The notes below the pieces were generated by a model. The model saw nothing but the letters and a program-made list of their open reading frames with translations. It was not told the DNA's origin and ran no database searches. This document shows, piece after piece, positions 14,021 through 26,267 of a DNA stretch of 64,000 nt. The stretch comes from Cruorifilaria tuberocauda (lineage: Eukaryota; Nematoda; Chromadorea; Rhabditida; Onchocercidae): assembly GCA_013365365.1 (NCBI GenBank), contig JABVXU010000034.1, positions 1-64,000 on the forward strand, written 5' to 3'. Within the stretch, counting starts at the first letter, position 1. Every line of letters begins with the position of its first letter. Both the position numbers and the translations under genes were made by a program.

Positions 14021-16775
14021 CTAAACTTCTAATTTTAGTGTTTCATGTACATTATTATTTCCATTCATGCCTTGCTCCCATTCGACAGCACATTTCGAGA
14101 TTCGAAGATCTTTCTTACTAGGGTAAGCCACTAATAGTTCATCGTTGTGTTGTTTGATCTAAAATGATTGTAGGTTAACATTGATCTCTAAATGCCAAAC
14201 AATAAGTTTGCATTAAGCTGTTATGAGTAATAGTAAGGAATTAGGACAATATTTTGAAATAAGCAGAGTTCATGTAAACGGTTAGTAATTTCGTTGAATA
14301 ATAATTAAATATATCTAATCACTTACCTTACCTGTCCAGTAACTCAGATCTGTTAGGCACCCTTGCATGACAATGTCTTCGATAAATTTGTCCATTATTC
14401 TTAGGCAAGTATCTTCTGTTGTAGTGCTTGTTACTTCCACTAATATATCTTTTGTATCCATATCAAGCTGTAATCATTCATTGCGAAAGAGGGAATTTTC
14501 ATTACTTTATCCTAGTTTTTTTTTTTTGTTTCGTAAAAATACGAAACAGTCGTGACCTTTGTCTCCTCGCAGTTTGTTAAAGGCGGAACGCTGATAAGCA
14601 GGCCATTCGCATCCATCAAATGCGGATAAAGGAGTAGTTTTTGAATAAGATACATGTACCTGCAACATTCTGTGTGTAAAATTGTTAAAAGGTACATTTA
14701 TTCAATTCACTAAACTTCATAGTTGCAGAGTCAAAGAAAATATCACTTCGATTTTATTTGCTGAAGTACTCATTAAAAAAATTTAGAAATGAGAGAATCT
14801 TCCAACTTATGAATATTTGATATCACATTTCATTTTTCCTTTTTTCGAACTAGTTCCACTTCATTTGTTAAATGACAGTAGTTCTCTGCCAGAAATTTTT
14901 TGTCGATGTAATGCTGTTACCTGTAATACTATGCATCATAGTTTAAAAGAAGGATTTTTAGAAAAACATTATATGAGCTACCTTTAATACATCAGGATCA
15001 ATGGCTCCGTAAATCAGAGGAGGCCGAAGCTTGCGAAAGTCGTGGATTCCGATGCTTGCGATGGTTCTCTCTTCACAAACAGATGAATGCAACTTATTCT
15101 GAAATAGAAGTTCACAGAAACAACTCAAAAGTTTCATTCCTCCTATGGAAATAGTGTGCAGTAAAACCTCAGTCACAGATACACTTGTAAAGAACGTGCA
15201 AATGAATATAAGCATTTCTACCTGCAGTGATAAAGAAGTTGAAATACTTGAATATTCAATAATTGTTTCACTTTTTCCGCATTAAATAAGCAGTTCTTGA
15301 AAAGACAACATACAATAAATGGACGGATTTCCAGCGCTTCTTTCTTGCAAAGTTCTTGCAAAACGCAAAGTTGTAAGAACCACTAATGCCTGGATATGCA
15401 CATTTTAGTGCTATCATTTAATTTAATTAGTCCATATTTTTTACAACTAAAGGACATATTTTCTAAAATTACTTACATTATTAACTTTATACTGACTATG
15501 ATTACTGGAACACCTAACACACACTCGTCTTTATCAATGCTCTTGGCTGAGTATGGTTTAGATTCTTTTTCACCATTGCTCTTCACTGATGTTTTTGATG
15601 CTTTCTTTTTCAAATAATCTATCACTGCCAAGGTTTTACGCCTTGGATCCTCGATTAATTTTTTAAAACGATTATCCGAGAACCTGAAATTATTCATCTA
15701 TTATAAATTAAGCTCAAACGAAGCAAACATAAATAATGAACGACATGTGCTTACTTATTGTTAGCGAGTTCTAGCGTTTTTATCTTCTTGCAGTTGCAAA
15801 ACAACAACGGAAGATCGACTCGTTATCTGACAAAATCCACGATTTTTAAGTTGTTGGTAAGTGAGTTCATCTTAACAGGCAATTCTCTAGTATGATTCGA
15901 ATTAAGAATCAAAGTGTGCAACTTTGACTGACTGGGGAACGAAGTTGGAAACTCGGTTAAGTGATTGTGGGACACATCGAGGTACTGCAGAGAAACAAGA
16001 CCTGACATGTCAGGCAGCAACGAAATCTGAAGAAGACAAAACATGTAACTATAATCTACGTGTTGAATGAGTTTGCGTCATCGAGAAGCTATTGTGATAT
16101 CTACTCGAAAGAAAAGCAGGAAATAGAAAACGCAAAGTTGTAAGAACCATATGATTATGTGGCAATGTGAAAAATGATAAATATGAAACGTGAAAAATAA
16201 ACATATATACCTTGTTGTGTGCAAGTAAGAGCATTGAGAGATAAGATAAAAAACCAAATGCTATTGGAAGCTGGTCAAGTTTGTTTGTTGATAAATCGAG
16301 AAATTGCAATTCTTTCAAGTTACCAATATCTTCCGGAATATATACTAAAATATTGCTATGTAATATAAGCTTCTTCAGTTTCGATGCTTTTCCCAAACAG
16401 GTATGCAATACAGGAAGTTCAAGCCGAGCAAGTTCAACGTAATTGAGTGGAGTGTCCTAAAATGAAAAATGTGATAAACTATCCATGATTAAGAACTAAA
16501 ATATAAAATATAATAGTACAACATGTGAATGAAAAGCATAATATAAAAGGATAAGAAGTATATGCTTTTTCACTATGAGTAAAATTTACTGCAGAGAAAA
16601 TTTCGCCTTGCAACTGTTCATCATTGATGTCTGGAATTCGATTTCCAGCTGGAATAGATGTCAAACTAAGCTCACATCGGCCCTCCGCTATAACTCGCTT
16701 CAATTCAGGCCACTCCAATAATAGCTCATTACCCGACATGATCCTATAACTGGACTCTAGTACTGCTTGACTCAT
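14021..16775 (-). pseudogene. lrrc47: LRRC47-like gene, reading frame interrupted
   Basis: Exons from the 5' end: 16590-16775, 16211-16456, 15755-16026, about 15506-15683, 15314-15382, 14982-15167, about 14877-14920, 14557-14659, 14327-14467 and 14021-14158. Leucine-rich repeats come first (LKELQFLDLSTNKLDQLP, LVSLQYLDVSHNHLTEFP), then a B3/B4-like domain related to the PheRS beta subunit (EIRPFI, NKLHSSVCEERTIASIGIHD), then LLISVPPLTNCEETK, DILVEVTSTT and a terminal VAYPSKKDL, the order found in LRRC47. Two spots are broken. An in-frame TAA falls inside a repeat at about 15826-15828. After GRELLS near 14875 the coil continues only in another frame (TNEVELVRKKEK). Skipping 45 bases at the first spot and using an early GT donor at the second would give an intact shorter model. 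It may be a pseudogene, a gene with odd introns, or carry sequence errors. Biochemical role is not established. Confidence 0.7.
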
Positions 16776-18279
16776 ATAAGTATTAACGAAGTACTACGAA
16801 AATATTAGTTTAGACAGTTTGGAGCTAAACAAATTTAAAAACACACTGCTCTATTTGAGAGTGGGGAACACAGAGCTTGTCCAAGATATATGTGAATTTC
16901 AAAATCTTAGAGGATTCAATCGAAAACTAAAAGCATCTGATAAGTAAAGTAGTTATGTCTGAAAATGATCTCGAAGTATATTAAAATTAATACGTTAAAG
17001 TCTAACTGCCATGACATAATTAATTTCTTATGATTCAATCATTGGCGAAAAAAATTCACTATCTTAAAAAAGTAAAAAAAATTAGACAGGTGGCCTGAAG
17101 TTCTTACTAAGCTGTCATAAGCACCAGCCATGGAAAAATTCAGTGTTACAGAGGAAAAAGCAAAAATCATTTTAATCATACAATTCAAACATTTGCCCAA
17201 TTTTCTAGCAAAATAATTACTGTCAGTAAAAAAAAATTCTCAAACATGTGACTTGAATAAATCAAATTTTGCTTTAATACCATTCTTCGGCAAAGTCGAA
17301 AAACATCACAATGTCATTTGCAACGTATCAAATGAAAGTTGAACTAATTTAATAATTTGATGATACGCATTTGATCGCTCTCTATTATTCTTTACAAAGA
17401 AGGTATCATTCCATTCATCCAACTAAAGAAGGGATTTTTAGATAAGTAAGGGTAACTTCTTTTCTCTACGAAAGATCCATGATGAGATGCCATTTTTACC
17501 GCATGATAGCAAGCTTCATTTTAAATGATAGTAAGCAACTGATAATAAGCTTTATTTTAAATGACATCTTCTCTAATTCTCGATGCATTTGCATTAATGG
17601 AGTACGGAGAAATATAGAGAGACAGAGAAGGAGTAGTCATGTGAGAGATTGTAGTAGTAGAAGAGAATGTGTTTAGTTTTTCTCATTCTGCTAATCGCTT
17701 CTTTTCCATCTGATTTATTCTTTTGCGAGATAACAGTCAGAGAATATGGAAGTTGATCCGACAGTTCCGGAATTTCTTGGCAATTTTACTTTCGTATCTT
17801 ATTTTATTCCAGTCAATCTCACTCTCAACTTTCAAGTTTCAAAATTTTTTCACAAGGCGATGATTGTAATGATACCTCCAATCCTCTGCCCCTAATCCTT
17901 CTGCACTTTGTATTTTAGGGAGCTACCACTGGTACTTTCATCATTTAAACAGTTAGAATTAAAATAATTACCATGCAGAGCATTTGTTCTCTTCCTCTTA
18001 TCCTCTTCTAAAAACATTTCAAAATTTTATTACATTCTTTCTGTTATTACCATTGTATGACAAAAAGAGAAGATGGCGCCGATAAGAAGCACTCATGTGA
18101 TGTGTTTTTAGTCGGCATTGAAAATTTAATGGTACTTTTTCTTTCAATCACTCAGCAATATTCCCAAAAAAATTGCAGAAAATTCGTTAACAAATTAAAT
18201 GCACGATTAATGATATCATTAGAAATTAAAATTCTATAGCCAATAGGAATCATTTCATCTGCGGATCACTGAAAAGCTC
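16776..18279. other. Intergenic, no gene recognised
   Basis: AT-rich. Around 17510-17570 an imperfect repeat of AAGCTTYATTTTAAATGAYA occurs twice. No exon with family resemblance seen on either strand. Confidence 0.4.
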
Positions 18280-19101
18280 TCAGATAGAATCACAGACGTG
18301 TGGGAAACGTGCTTCTGGACTTAAACCATGAAAAAATTCTCCATGTTCGTTGCTTGTGTCCCGTTTTCTATACCGTCCATTGTCTCCGACAACACCATTC
18401 AATCGCCATTCACGCTTGCCACGTTTGCGATTTTGCCAGGTTTCTTCGCCATGATGTCCGTAATTATAGGAGTCATGTTCTTGGTTATTTCCATAATTCT
18501 GATAGTCGTGCCCGTGACTGTTATCATAATTATGATAGCTGCCCTTCTGACCGCCCTCATGATTATGATGATCGTAATGTATATGGTCGTACCAATCTTT
18601 ACCATTTTGATTGTGATCAGGCCAGTTGTTGTCATGATTTGTATGCAGATATTCATCAGCACCGTTTACATAACGATTCCTTTCTCTGCGATCGTAATGA
18701 TAAGGATCATGATTGAGGTTTTGATGTTGGTGATCATGATTATAAGCGTGATCGCCTATGTTGTAGCTAAGGTGAGCATGATTGTGACCGTGACTGCCCA
18801 TATTGTGGTTATGGTTATGATTGCGGTGGTTATGCATATGTCTTCGGTTATGCTAAAAAAACTGGAATATGGCATTTAATAAAAGTCCTGAAAATAACAT
18901 AATCAAAATTTTTACCACTGCCAATTATTCTGCAAAAAATTAAATAGAATGCTTTATTTGCCTTTTGTTCAAAATATTTCCAAAAAAATAGCTAACACGT
19001 ATGATAAGTTGATTAAAAGCTCCGGACCAATGTTCCATCTCTTCCATCTCGGCTGCTGTTAAATCTCGCTTGAATATGTCATTGATAAAAAGTTTTCCGT
19101 T
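18280..19101 (-). CDS. Histidine-rich protein with pepsin-inhibitor-3-like segment, 5' partial
   Basis: Two exons read on the minus strand: 18997-19101 and 18280-18852, both phase 0. The first encodes NGKLFINDIFKRDLTAAEME, the pattern of nematode pepsin-inhibitor-3-like repeats (NGxLxxNxxxxRDLTxxE). The second is about 190 codons, extremely rich in His, Asn, Asp, Gly and Tyr (HNHNHNHNMGSHGHNHAH style) with no Cys until the last residues (PHVCDSI). A basic stretch (RKRGKRE) followed by RYRKRD could be a proprotein-cleavage site. I expect a secreted, metal-binding protein, but the exon with start codon and signal peptide was not found; it should lie above 19101. Large open frames on the plus strand over the same bases are shadows of the CAT/ATG-rich repeat. 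The link between the two exons rests on phase and distance only. Confidence 0.6.
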
Positions 19102-20759
19102 CTGAATTTTTTGAATTCACTTATATGAGAGTTCCATTTCTCCACTTGTGGAGTTGCAGAAGGAAACAATTGATATTAACTTTTTTATAAGAAGAACAAA
19201 CAAAATTCATTTAATTTTATATTTTAAACCTCAGAAGAAAGAAGAAAGAAAACCCATTTTTCAAGTTTTGTTGAATATTTGAAATGAATTTTATATTGAC
19301 TGAAATGAATTGCCGCCTGTTTGATTGAAACGTATCAATCATTGTCTTTTATAGTTATAAGAGTTAAAATTTAGAGCAAATAGAGCCTAAAACATTAAGT
19401 AATATAAATCCGCACTTGAATCGAGCAAGTTTTGCCGTTTCTATTAAAGGTATAGCTGTTATAGCTGTTACCATTTGGGATTGACGCTGATTCTGTTAAT
19501 TTGATGATAGCAAAAGCGAACCTGAAGAATGCATTTTATACATTATTCCAAATTTTAGATGCACATGAGAAATGAACAGCTAATGATTTTGATGATTGGA
19601 ATAGGAAGAAAGTTAAGTTAATTAGAAAAGAAACGAACCAAACAAAAGAAAGAATACTCGTAAGACAAGCCATCACGTTAGTTAACGTTGTTTGCTAAGA
19701 AGCATTTATTCATCTATTGTTACATTGTAAAATAACTACCGGTTTATATGAGTGCTTTATGATAATCCAACCTCAGAGATTTTCTCCTAATTTATCTCTT
19801 CAAATGAAATTTATTAACATCAATTAATTATATTAAGATCAAAAATAAAGATTTGCAATTTAAACAGGCTCATATATGCTTTCCCTTCTTCGTTTCCTGT
19901 TATTTCCATCTATATTTAAAACTAGTTTGCAAAAATCAGCATAAAATTTATATGATCCAATTTATACTTTTCCCTCAATCAGTCACACCAAATTCAGATT
20001 CATAAAGAGATCGTTTATGCAATCTACATTAAACAGTGAATTAAATTTAATTTTTCAGTAAATCAATCCACTGTCCAATTTTCCAATTTCATTCAGGTGC
20101 ATCACATTTATTATAAATGATTGATATCGAGAAACACTATAAAATCCCTTTAGATCAACTAAAAAGAAAATCAGTTTTTGCGTAAAGAATCGAGTTTGAC
20201 TTTTAACTTTTAAATTCGGTAACGACCTTTGAATTTAATGTATATTGGTATAAATTTGACCGAACTTTACTCTATTTTTGGGTGCTGGATAATATCTTTA
20301 CGATAATTCATTGCATTTTCAGATATCACTTTTATAATTTGATATTCTGCGATATATAAAAAAACGAAGTCAAATACATTTTATGTTTTTTTAATATTAA
20401 AATTCTGTCACATTCAAAGGTGAAATTGTACAAATATTCATTCTACCGTTGCATGACATGACATCTGAAGATATAATTCGTTTAATAGTGGTGATAATGA
20501 TGACAGTGATGCGATGGAGGTGATTTTGATGGAGGTCTGTTGCTGTTCAGTAACCCAATTTAAACACTCTTGCAATTTGTAGATGTTATAGACGCTTTTT
20601 TTCAAATCAATCTTCCATATTTCCTCTGATTATTCAGATAATCTCTTCGATTATCAGTTTTTCCCTTACTTTGACTATTAGCTTTTTATTTTCAATTATT
20701 TAAAAAATGATACATTTTGCAGAAGAATTGAAGTCAACATTTACGTCCCAGAAAGATTG
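19102..20759. other. Intergenic, probably with missing 5' exon of the His-rich gene
   Basis: No supported exon. The first exon of the minus-strand histidine-rich gene should lie in the lower part. At about 19451-19470 there are two copies of a TATAGCTGTTA-like unit. Confidence 0.35.
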
Positions 20760-22674
20760 ATGAATTTCGATCAAATTATTGAATTTCTAATATTTTTCCT
20801 CGTGAAAACAGGTGGAAAGTTGTATCTTCGAACTTTTAAGTATCATTTGAAGAGCTTTTGTTCCGGACAAATTATTTTATGTATAACTTGCACAAAGAAT
20901 TTTTCTTTGTTTAGAAGTGCTAAACTTCTCATCTTTATATGATAAAATTGATATATACCGATTGTGGCCAAATGAGTTTTAATTTTAGTGTGTGGTCAGC
21001 TTGCAGCAGTTTTTTCGGAGGTAACGCAGAACAATGATTGCTCAAATTGGAGCACTTGGGGATCATGCGTTTGGCCTGATAGAGAACTTAATGTTCGTTT
21101 TATTAAATAGCTTAGTCTTCTTTATATTTAAATTCTATGAGTACCGATTTCAAAATATTCATTTAGCCTACAAGACATTAAGAAATTTAAGATTTTCAAA
21201 AATATTCATAAGAAGTTCGATGCTGAAAATTTACGATACATGGTAAAGATGATAGTCATCACAAATTTCTTCATTTTGTCCTATCAATTATTAATTAGCC
21301 TTAATTATTAAAAATGACATAAAAAGACCAATTTATGAAATTTTGTTTTTACTGCAAAGCTGAAATTTTCAGAAATTTCATTTATCAAACACGTTTTTTG
21401 AAACTTTCAAGTAAAATTCACTCTTTATAGACGACATATATGAGTCAAATATCACCTGTCTGTCAACAACACTGGTTTTACAAACTCCTAAATCAACGAT
21501 ACGGGAATGCACTACAGAGTTTTTACTCCTACATGGGTTCTGTTCTCATCAACAAGAGAGCGTGTGGAATGTGTTCATATAAGCAGAGTTGTGGTTACGG
21601 TGGCGTTAGGAAATGTAACCTCAGTCCGTTTGAGCAAGTCCCTTATTTTTATCGCAAATAGCGGAGTTTTTTAAAACTAAATTTTGGTAACTGCTAATGG
21701 CATTATTAAGATATTTATTGTCCAAGTATTTCTATTAAACTAGCTAAGTGATATGCATTCTACTACGAATATTAAAAGCAAGCGTTTCATTAACATCAGA
21801 TATTATTGATGGAATAAAAAACTACAATCCTTTCAGCATTATTTTATTGCCATCAAAATTATTATTATTATGCGATTCGATTCACAATATTGAATATCTC
21901 ATTCTGAATTTTGCATTGTAACAGTTCTTGTTACTGATAACTGAATACGATCACGCATATGTTAATCAAAACAATGTTAAATAATTACCATTTAAAAACT
22001 TGAATGCATTTCTAGGATACACGGTGGACGGCCACTGATTCCATTTTATGTATCCGAACGGATCTGCAAGCAAAAAGATCTTTTAGGCGTAGATCAGACG
22101 GACAGCTGCCAAGTAGAATATAATAAACTACTGGCAAGTTTTGAAGTTCATAAAAATTAAGAACGTAGTACAAGACCTTAGTCTGAAAATACAAATAAGT
22201 GCAACACAATAATCCAATTTCAGCTTAATGGCGAAGAATGCAAATTGTGGCCAACTAATGAGGTAGATCTTAGTCAAGTTGAACCAGTTTTCCAAAAAGA
22301 AATACGGTCGCTGGAGTGGTATAAATGCGTTGTGCAAAACAAGCAAGTTTATTATTTTCTCCTAAAATATTCACTTTATTTATCTTTGTAAGTAAACAAG
22401 AAATTTAAAGTAGCCGTTATTTGTCTATAAGTTTCATCAGTGAAAGATGTTAGCGATACTGCATTGGCAAATGTCTTTCTTCGTCGTGAAACGACCAGTT
22501 CTCAAAAGTCTTTCTGGAGGTTATTTTTCAGTTTTAGATGATTACAATTATAGGATAAATAGATTGAAGAAACATGAGAAAGTATGCCGCTGTTGCTGTT
22601 TTCCGTTCCGGCCTAATCCCAGAACTTATCGATGTGAGCACATACCGGGCGCTCCGATAGCACCGGGATTGTAA
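20760..22674 (+). CDS. Cys-rich secreted protein with thrombospondin type-1 motif
   Basis: Exons: 20760-20811 (hydrophobic start, IEFLIFFLV, a likely signal peptide), 20989-21092, 21431 to before 21661, 22016-22145, 22224-about 22346, and a last exon ending with TAA at 22672-22674. Exon 2 has [14 protein letters not shown], the WSxWGxC core of a thrombospondin type-1 repeat. Exon 3 has [17 protein letters not shown] and paired cysteines ([14 protein letters not shown]). Exon 4 has [17 protein letters not shown]. The last exon has [18 protein letters not shown]. Joins 1-2 and 2-3 and 4-5 keep phase. The join from exon 3 to exon 4 needs a phase-2 donor that I could not find, and the join into the last exon is also unresolved, so one exon may be missing or a base may be wrong. 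Probably extracellular; function unknown. I believe similar secreted proteins exist in other nematodes, but this was not checked. Confidence 0.6.
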
Positions 22675-23263
22675 ATGAAACGAAAGCTCATTGCACCTAT
22701 AATGCTAGCAGCTTAAAAGTGAAGTCATTATCGATATGAAAGAATATTACCAAAAAATATCAAACAGTAAAGGTACTTAATATTATGGAATACAAAACAA
22801 ATAAAATGGGCAAATGAAATAAAGATAAAAGTGGAAAAAAGAATGCAAAATTTGATTAGCTTGAATTTAAGTATATCTCAGAACTTTTTGTGATATATTT
22901 AAATTCTAGGATCGAGTAATATCAAACTTCATCAGCAATAGCCTCAAAAATACCGAATGATCTTCCACCTGAACAGAAAATAGAATATGACAACAGTTTT
23001 TGGAAAATAAGTAACTTAGAAGGTTTTTGTTTCCATGTTTTAATAGATTATTATAAACAATGTCTTATAGTTTATGCCTCATAAAACTGTGATTTGATTT
23101 TCAAAATATTTTATAAACAATTTATCACACAGAACATTCACCAGTTTTCTTCTTTCTCTTTACTTTGAGCGGATCTGAAACTATTAACAGAATGTTATTA
23201 TTTATAAAATATTTAACTTAAGTAATTTGAATAACCATTCGAAAATATCGAGATCGAAAGCAT
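22675..23263. other. Short intergenic between convergent genes
   Basis: AT-rich 3' flank shared by the thrombospondin-type gene (plus) and the Artemis-like gene (minus). No exon seen. Confidence 0.45.
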
Positions 23264-25339
23264 TTAAATTTCTTGCTTAATAATGTCGTCATCTGCATCC
23301 AATTCGCAAGCTGCATCTCGTTTTAACGTCCTTCGAAAATCTGATAACGCGATTACTTCAGTTATAATGCTATGAGTACTAGTCGATAATTGATCATGTA
23401 CTACTGAATTACCGTACCAATAAGGCCTAAAATATCATCTTTTTTGTTTAACAACATAACAACGATATTACAACAATGATAAGAAATTCGATCTATTGTA
23501 TTTACACAGTAGATTGAGTAAGCGGTTGAAATAATCAGTTATGAAAGCAGGTTAAAAGTCAATAATACGTTGAGACGGACAGTTTACCTTAAAATACTTT
23601 AATAATTTTTCAGCAAAATCTCCGTGTTTGTCCGTAGTATTAGGATAAGCACATACAGGTCTTAACAAGCTAAAAGCATCCTCTACTTCAGTAAGCGAAC
23701 AATGACCCGCATAAAATAGACGGCAAAATCGGTTATTTTTATATCCCAGTACAATGAAATTAAAAGCTGTATAAGCTGAAGCGATTTAGAAATGTGCATT
23801 TCCAAGTCTCTTCTTACTTTCTCAAATGCGTTCTTCAGACCAATTTTTTTCCATTAGAGTCTCGATGGACTGTGAACCAACTTTTTTTTGTTCCTCCTTA
23901 AAAACCAAATTGCTGAGGGCTTTATTACTCGTACTACGCTTTACTACTACTGCGATCTCGACGACACTGCCAACAGGTTGACATCTGGAAGTTTTGAGAA
24001 CATTACATCTTTTTTTCTATAAATTTTCCATGGTGAAATTTAACCACATCACCTTTTGTTTGAAGTTGACATTACTCTTTTTCGTCACCACCATGTTTTG
24101 CTTATTCTCATAAAAAACTTCTGTTACACTCGGTTTTGTGTTGCATGCATGTACACGAGTATCCCGTGCAACCGGCGTTACACAGTCAGCCTGAAAATCA
24201 ATTTCTGTAATATAACGTGCTTTGTTGATTCTCTAAAACAAAGCAATATCAAGAATCAGATTAAAAACCCTCACAGTGATGAAAATTCAAAACAAATAAA
24301 AATTATAAACTTGAATATATACGATATTTCATAGTGGTTACATGACATTTAATACCAAGTTCGTCCCAAACCGCTTTCAGCAAAAGCTCATGACCAAACC
24401 TACCTGAAATCAATATTATACAATCACATATATTCAAAATACACTTCCCAAACTGTGATAAGATTATAAAGTAAAATCTTTCGAAGGCTTAATTTTACTC
24501 ACCACACCATATTAAAACATTCGTATTTGAATCTTTTTCCAACCAATCCTTCACCATCTTAACACAAAGTGCATGACTTAGCTTTAGCGCTGGAATGTTT
24601 TCTGCTCCCTTTCGACAAAATGTGCTATCAAAATATAATGCATCAAGACTTTGAAACCAGGACTGAAAAAATATGGTCGAAAACAAACAAGTTTTAAGCA
24701 TTTTTAAAATAACTTCTATACAATAAATAGCTACACAAGTTTGAAAAAATCCACCTGGTGAATGGATCTTTGAGTATATCGCAAGCAATCCAATCATCTT
24801 TTGATAAGCGATAATCTCCTGTATATAATAGTCTGAAGCCATCATGGAATTCAGACAAAATCCTAAAAAGGAATTAGAAGTACTGTCACGGAATTAATTT
24901 GCAACTGATATAAGTTATTCGTAGCTCAAAAATTTACATGATGGAGCCTGCGATATGCTCGGCACCCAATTCACGATCTTTGTCATCACAGATAGCAGTT
25001 ATTGTGAACTTCTCATTATAATTTTTAGGTACAATGTGCTCCTTAAACTTTCCGCAAAATAAACACAATATGATAAAAATAATTTTAGAATCGAAGTCTC
25101 TATTAAATGAAAATCTAACAGTGCTCTTGCAGTTGAACTTCGATATATTTGCTGAAATCAACTATTTCCGTTGATAGCTTAAGAGTACTTCAAAAATTAA
25201 ATTTTTGCTTTTTACCAATAGTCTTGAATAATGATGTTCTGGACTGAGAAGAACTTTCGATATTTTGTGACAGTAAAATGCAGCAAATTCTCCATTTATT
25301 AATACATAGAATTGATCGCTATCTAAACCTGCATGTGAT
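23264..25339 (-). pseudogene. Artemis/SNM1-type nuclease, truncated and interrupted
   Basis: Phase-compatible exons on the minus strand: 25216-25339, 24938-25047, 24755-24862, 24503-24648, 24342-24403, 23818-24190, 23588-23766; a possible last exon starts at 23426. Order and motifs follow DCLRE1C: FYCHKISKVLLSPEHHY, then EHIAGSIM (motif 3 His), LLYTGDYRL (motif 4 Asp), LDALYFDSTFC, WDELG, VHAC and the beta-CASP end FSLLRPVCAYPN. This family is metallo-beta-lactamase/beta-CASP nucleases in DNA end processing. Three faults: no exon with HxHxDH (motif 2) lies between 25340 and the next gene; the 373-base exon 23818-24190 has an in-frame TAG (about 24018-24020) and TGA (about 23823-23825) although both its splice sites fit; and the last exon is out of phase, so either it ends after six codons at 23409 or a frame change is needed to reach 23264. 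Decaying gene, sequence error or an unusual splice form are all possible. Confidence 0.68.
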
Positions 25340-26267
25340 CTGGAAAAAATGCATACAATAAAGATGTTAGTAGTAGTAATATGTAATAATAATAATACAG
25401 CAATCCATATGTAAGGTATTGCTGATCAAGTTTGAATGAACAGTAAAAAATTTGAATCTTTATTTAAACAGTGCCAAAATCTGATCACCGAAAACTCCGC
25501 TAATGATTGCCAATCAGGATGTTACTGTAATATCAAAAGACAAAAATCATGTAGATCCCAATTATATGGTACATTCATTAGTGTTTAGCATTGATATGCC
25601 TTAGAATGAACAAAGAAATAGGGACTTAAAATAGTATTTAGAAAAATAGAAACAGAAGGAAGGAGAAAATGGAGAAACAATAGGAGTTTCAAATTTAAGA
25701 AGCGAAAAATAATTTAAGTTCTCTTGTTAAATCGACTTCAATGTGATTACTTTGGTGATTTGCAGTAAACAAGATGAGGAAATTTACTATTAATAAGAGC
25801 AGTAACAAGGAAAAATTAAATGAACCACTACGGCAATGAGATAGAAAAAATGCGGAAGGCGCGGAGCAAATTGATCAACTGATATCCAATTACATTCATT
25901 AAATCGATCACAAAATACATTCATTTTCAGATCTGAAAATAATTTCGCCGATAAGATTTCAATTAATTGTAATCAGTTATTAGATGTAAACAGAAGAGAT
26001 GCGGTAATTAAAAGAACAGTCAGTGCAAAGTCAGTAACAAATATCTAAACTATAAGCTACGAGTTTTCATACAATGCAGAGAAAGATGAAAGACATTGTG
26101 TCTCAGACGTATGCACGAAGTTTATTAATGGAGTTCTAGAAATTTCGATGGGTCGATAGCACACTTCCTGTCCTTATCCATTTGTGGTCAATGGTTTTAC
26201 TTTACGCTACTCAACTGAGTTATACGTGGAAAGTGAGGAGTAATAACTGTATTTAGATTGATTTGAC
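25340..26267. other. Stretch between the Artemis-like gene and the first SR-protein gene
   Basis: Searched by eye on the minus strand for the coding pattern of HxHxDH, the missing nuclease motif; none found. It should contain the promoter of the plus-strand SR gene starting at 26268. Confidence 0.45.

Noticed and set aside
18300..18879. Long plus-strand open frames (138 and 183 codons) opposite the His-rich exon
   Set aside because: They are shadows of the CAT/CAC-rich repeat: the reverse complement reads as runs of Met/Ile/Val. The minus frame has the meaningful composition.
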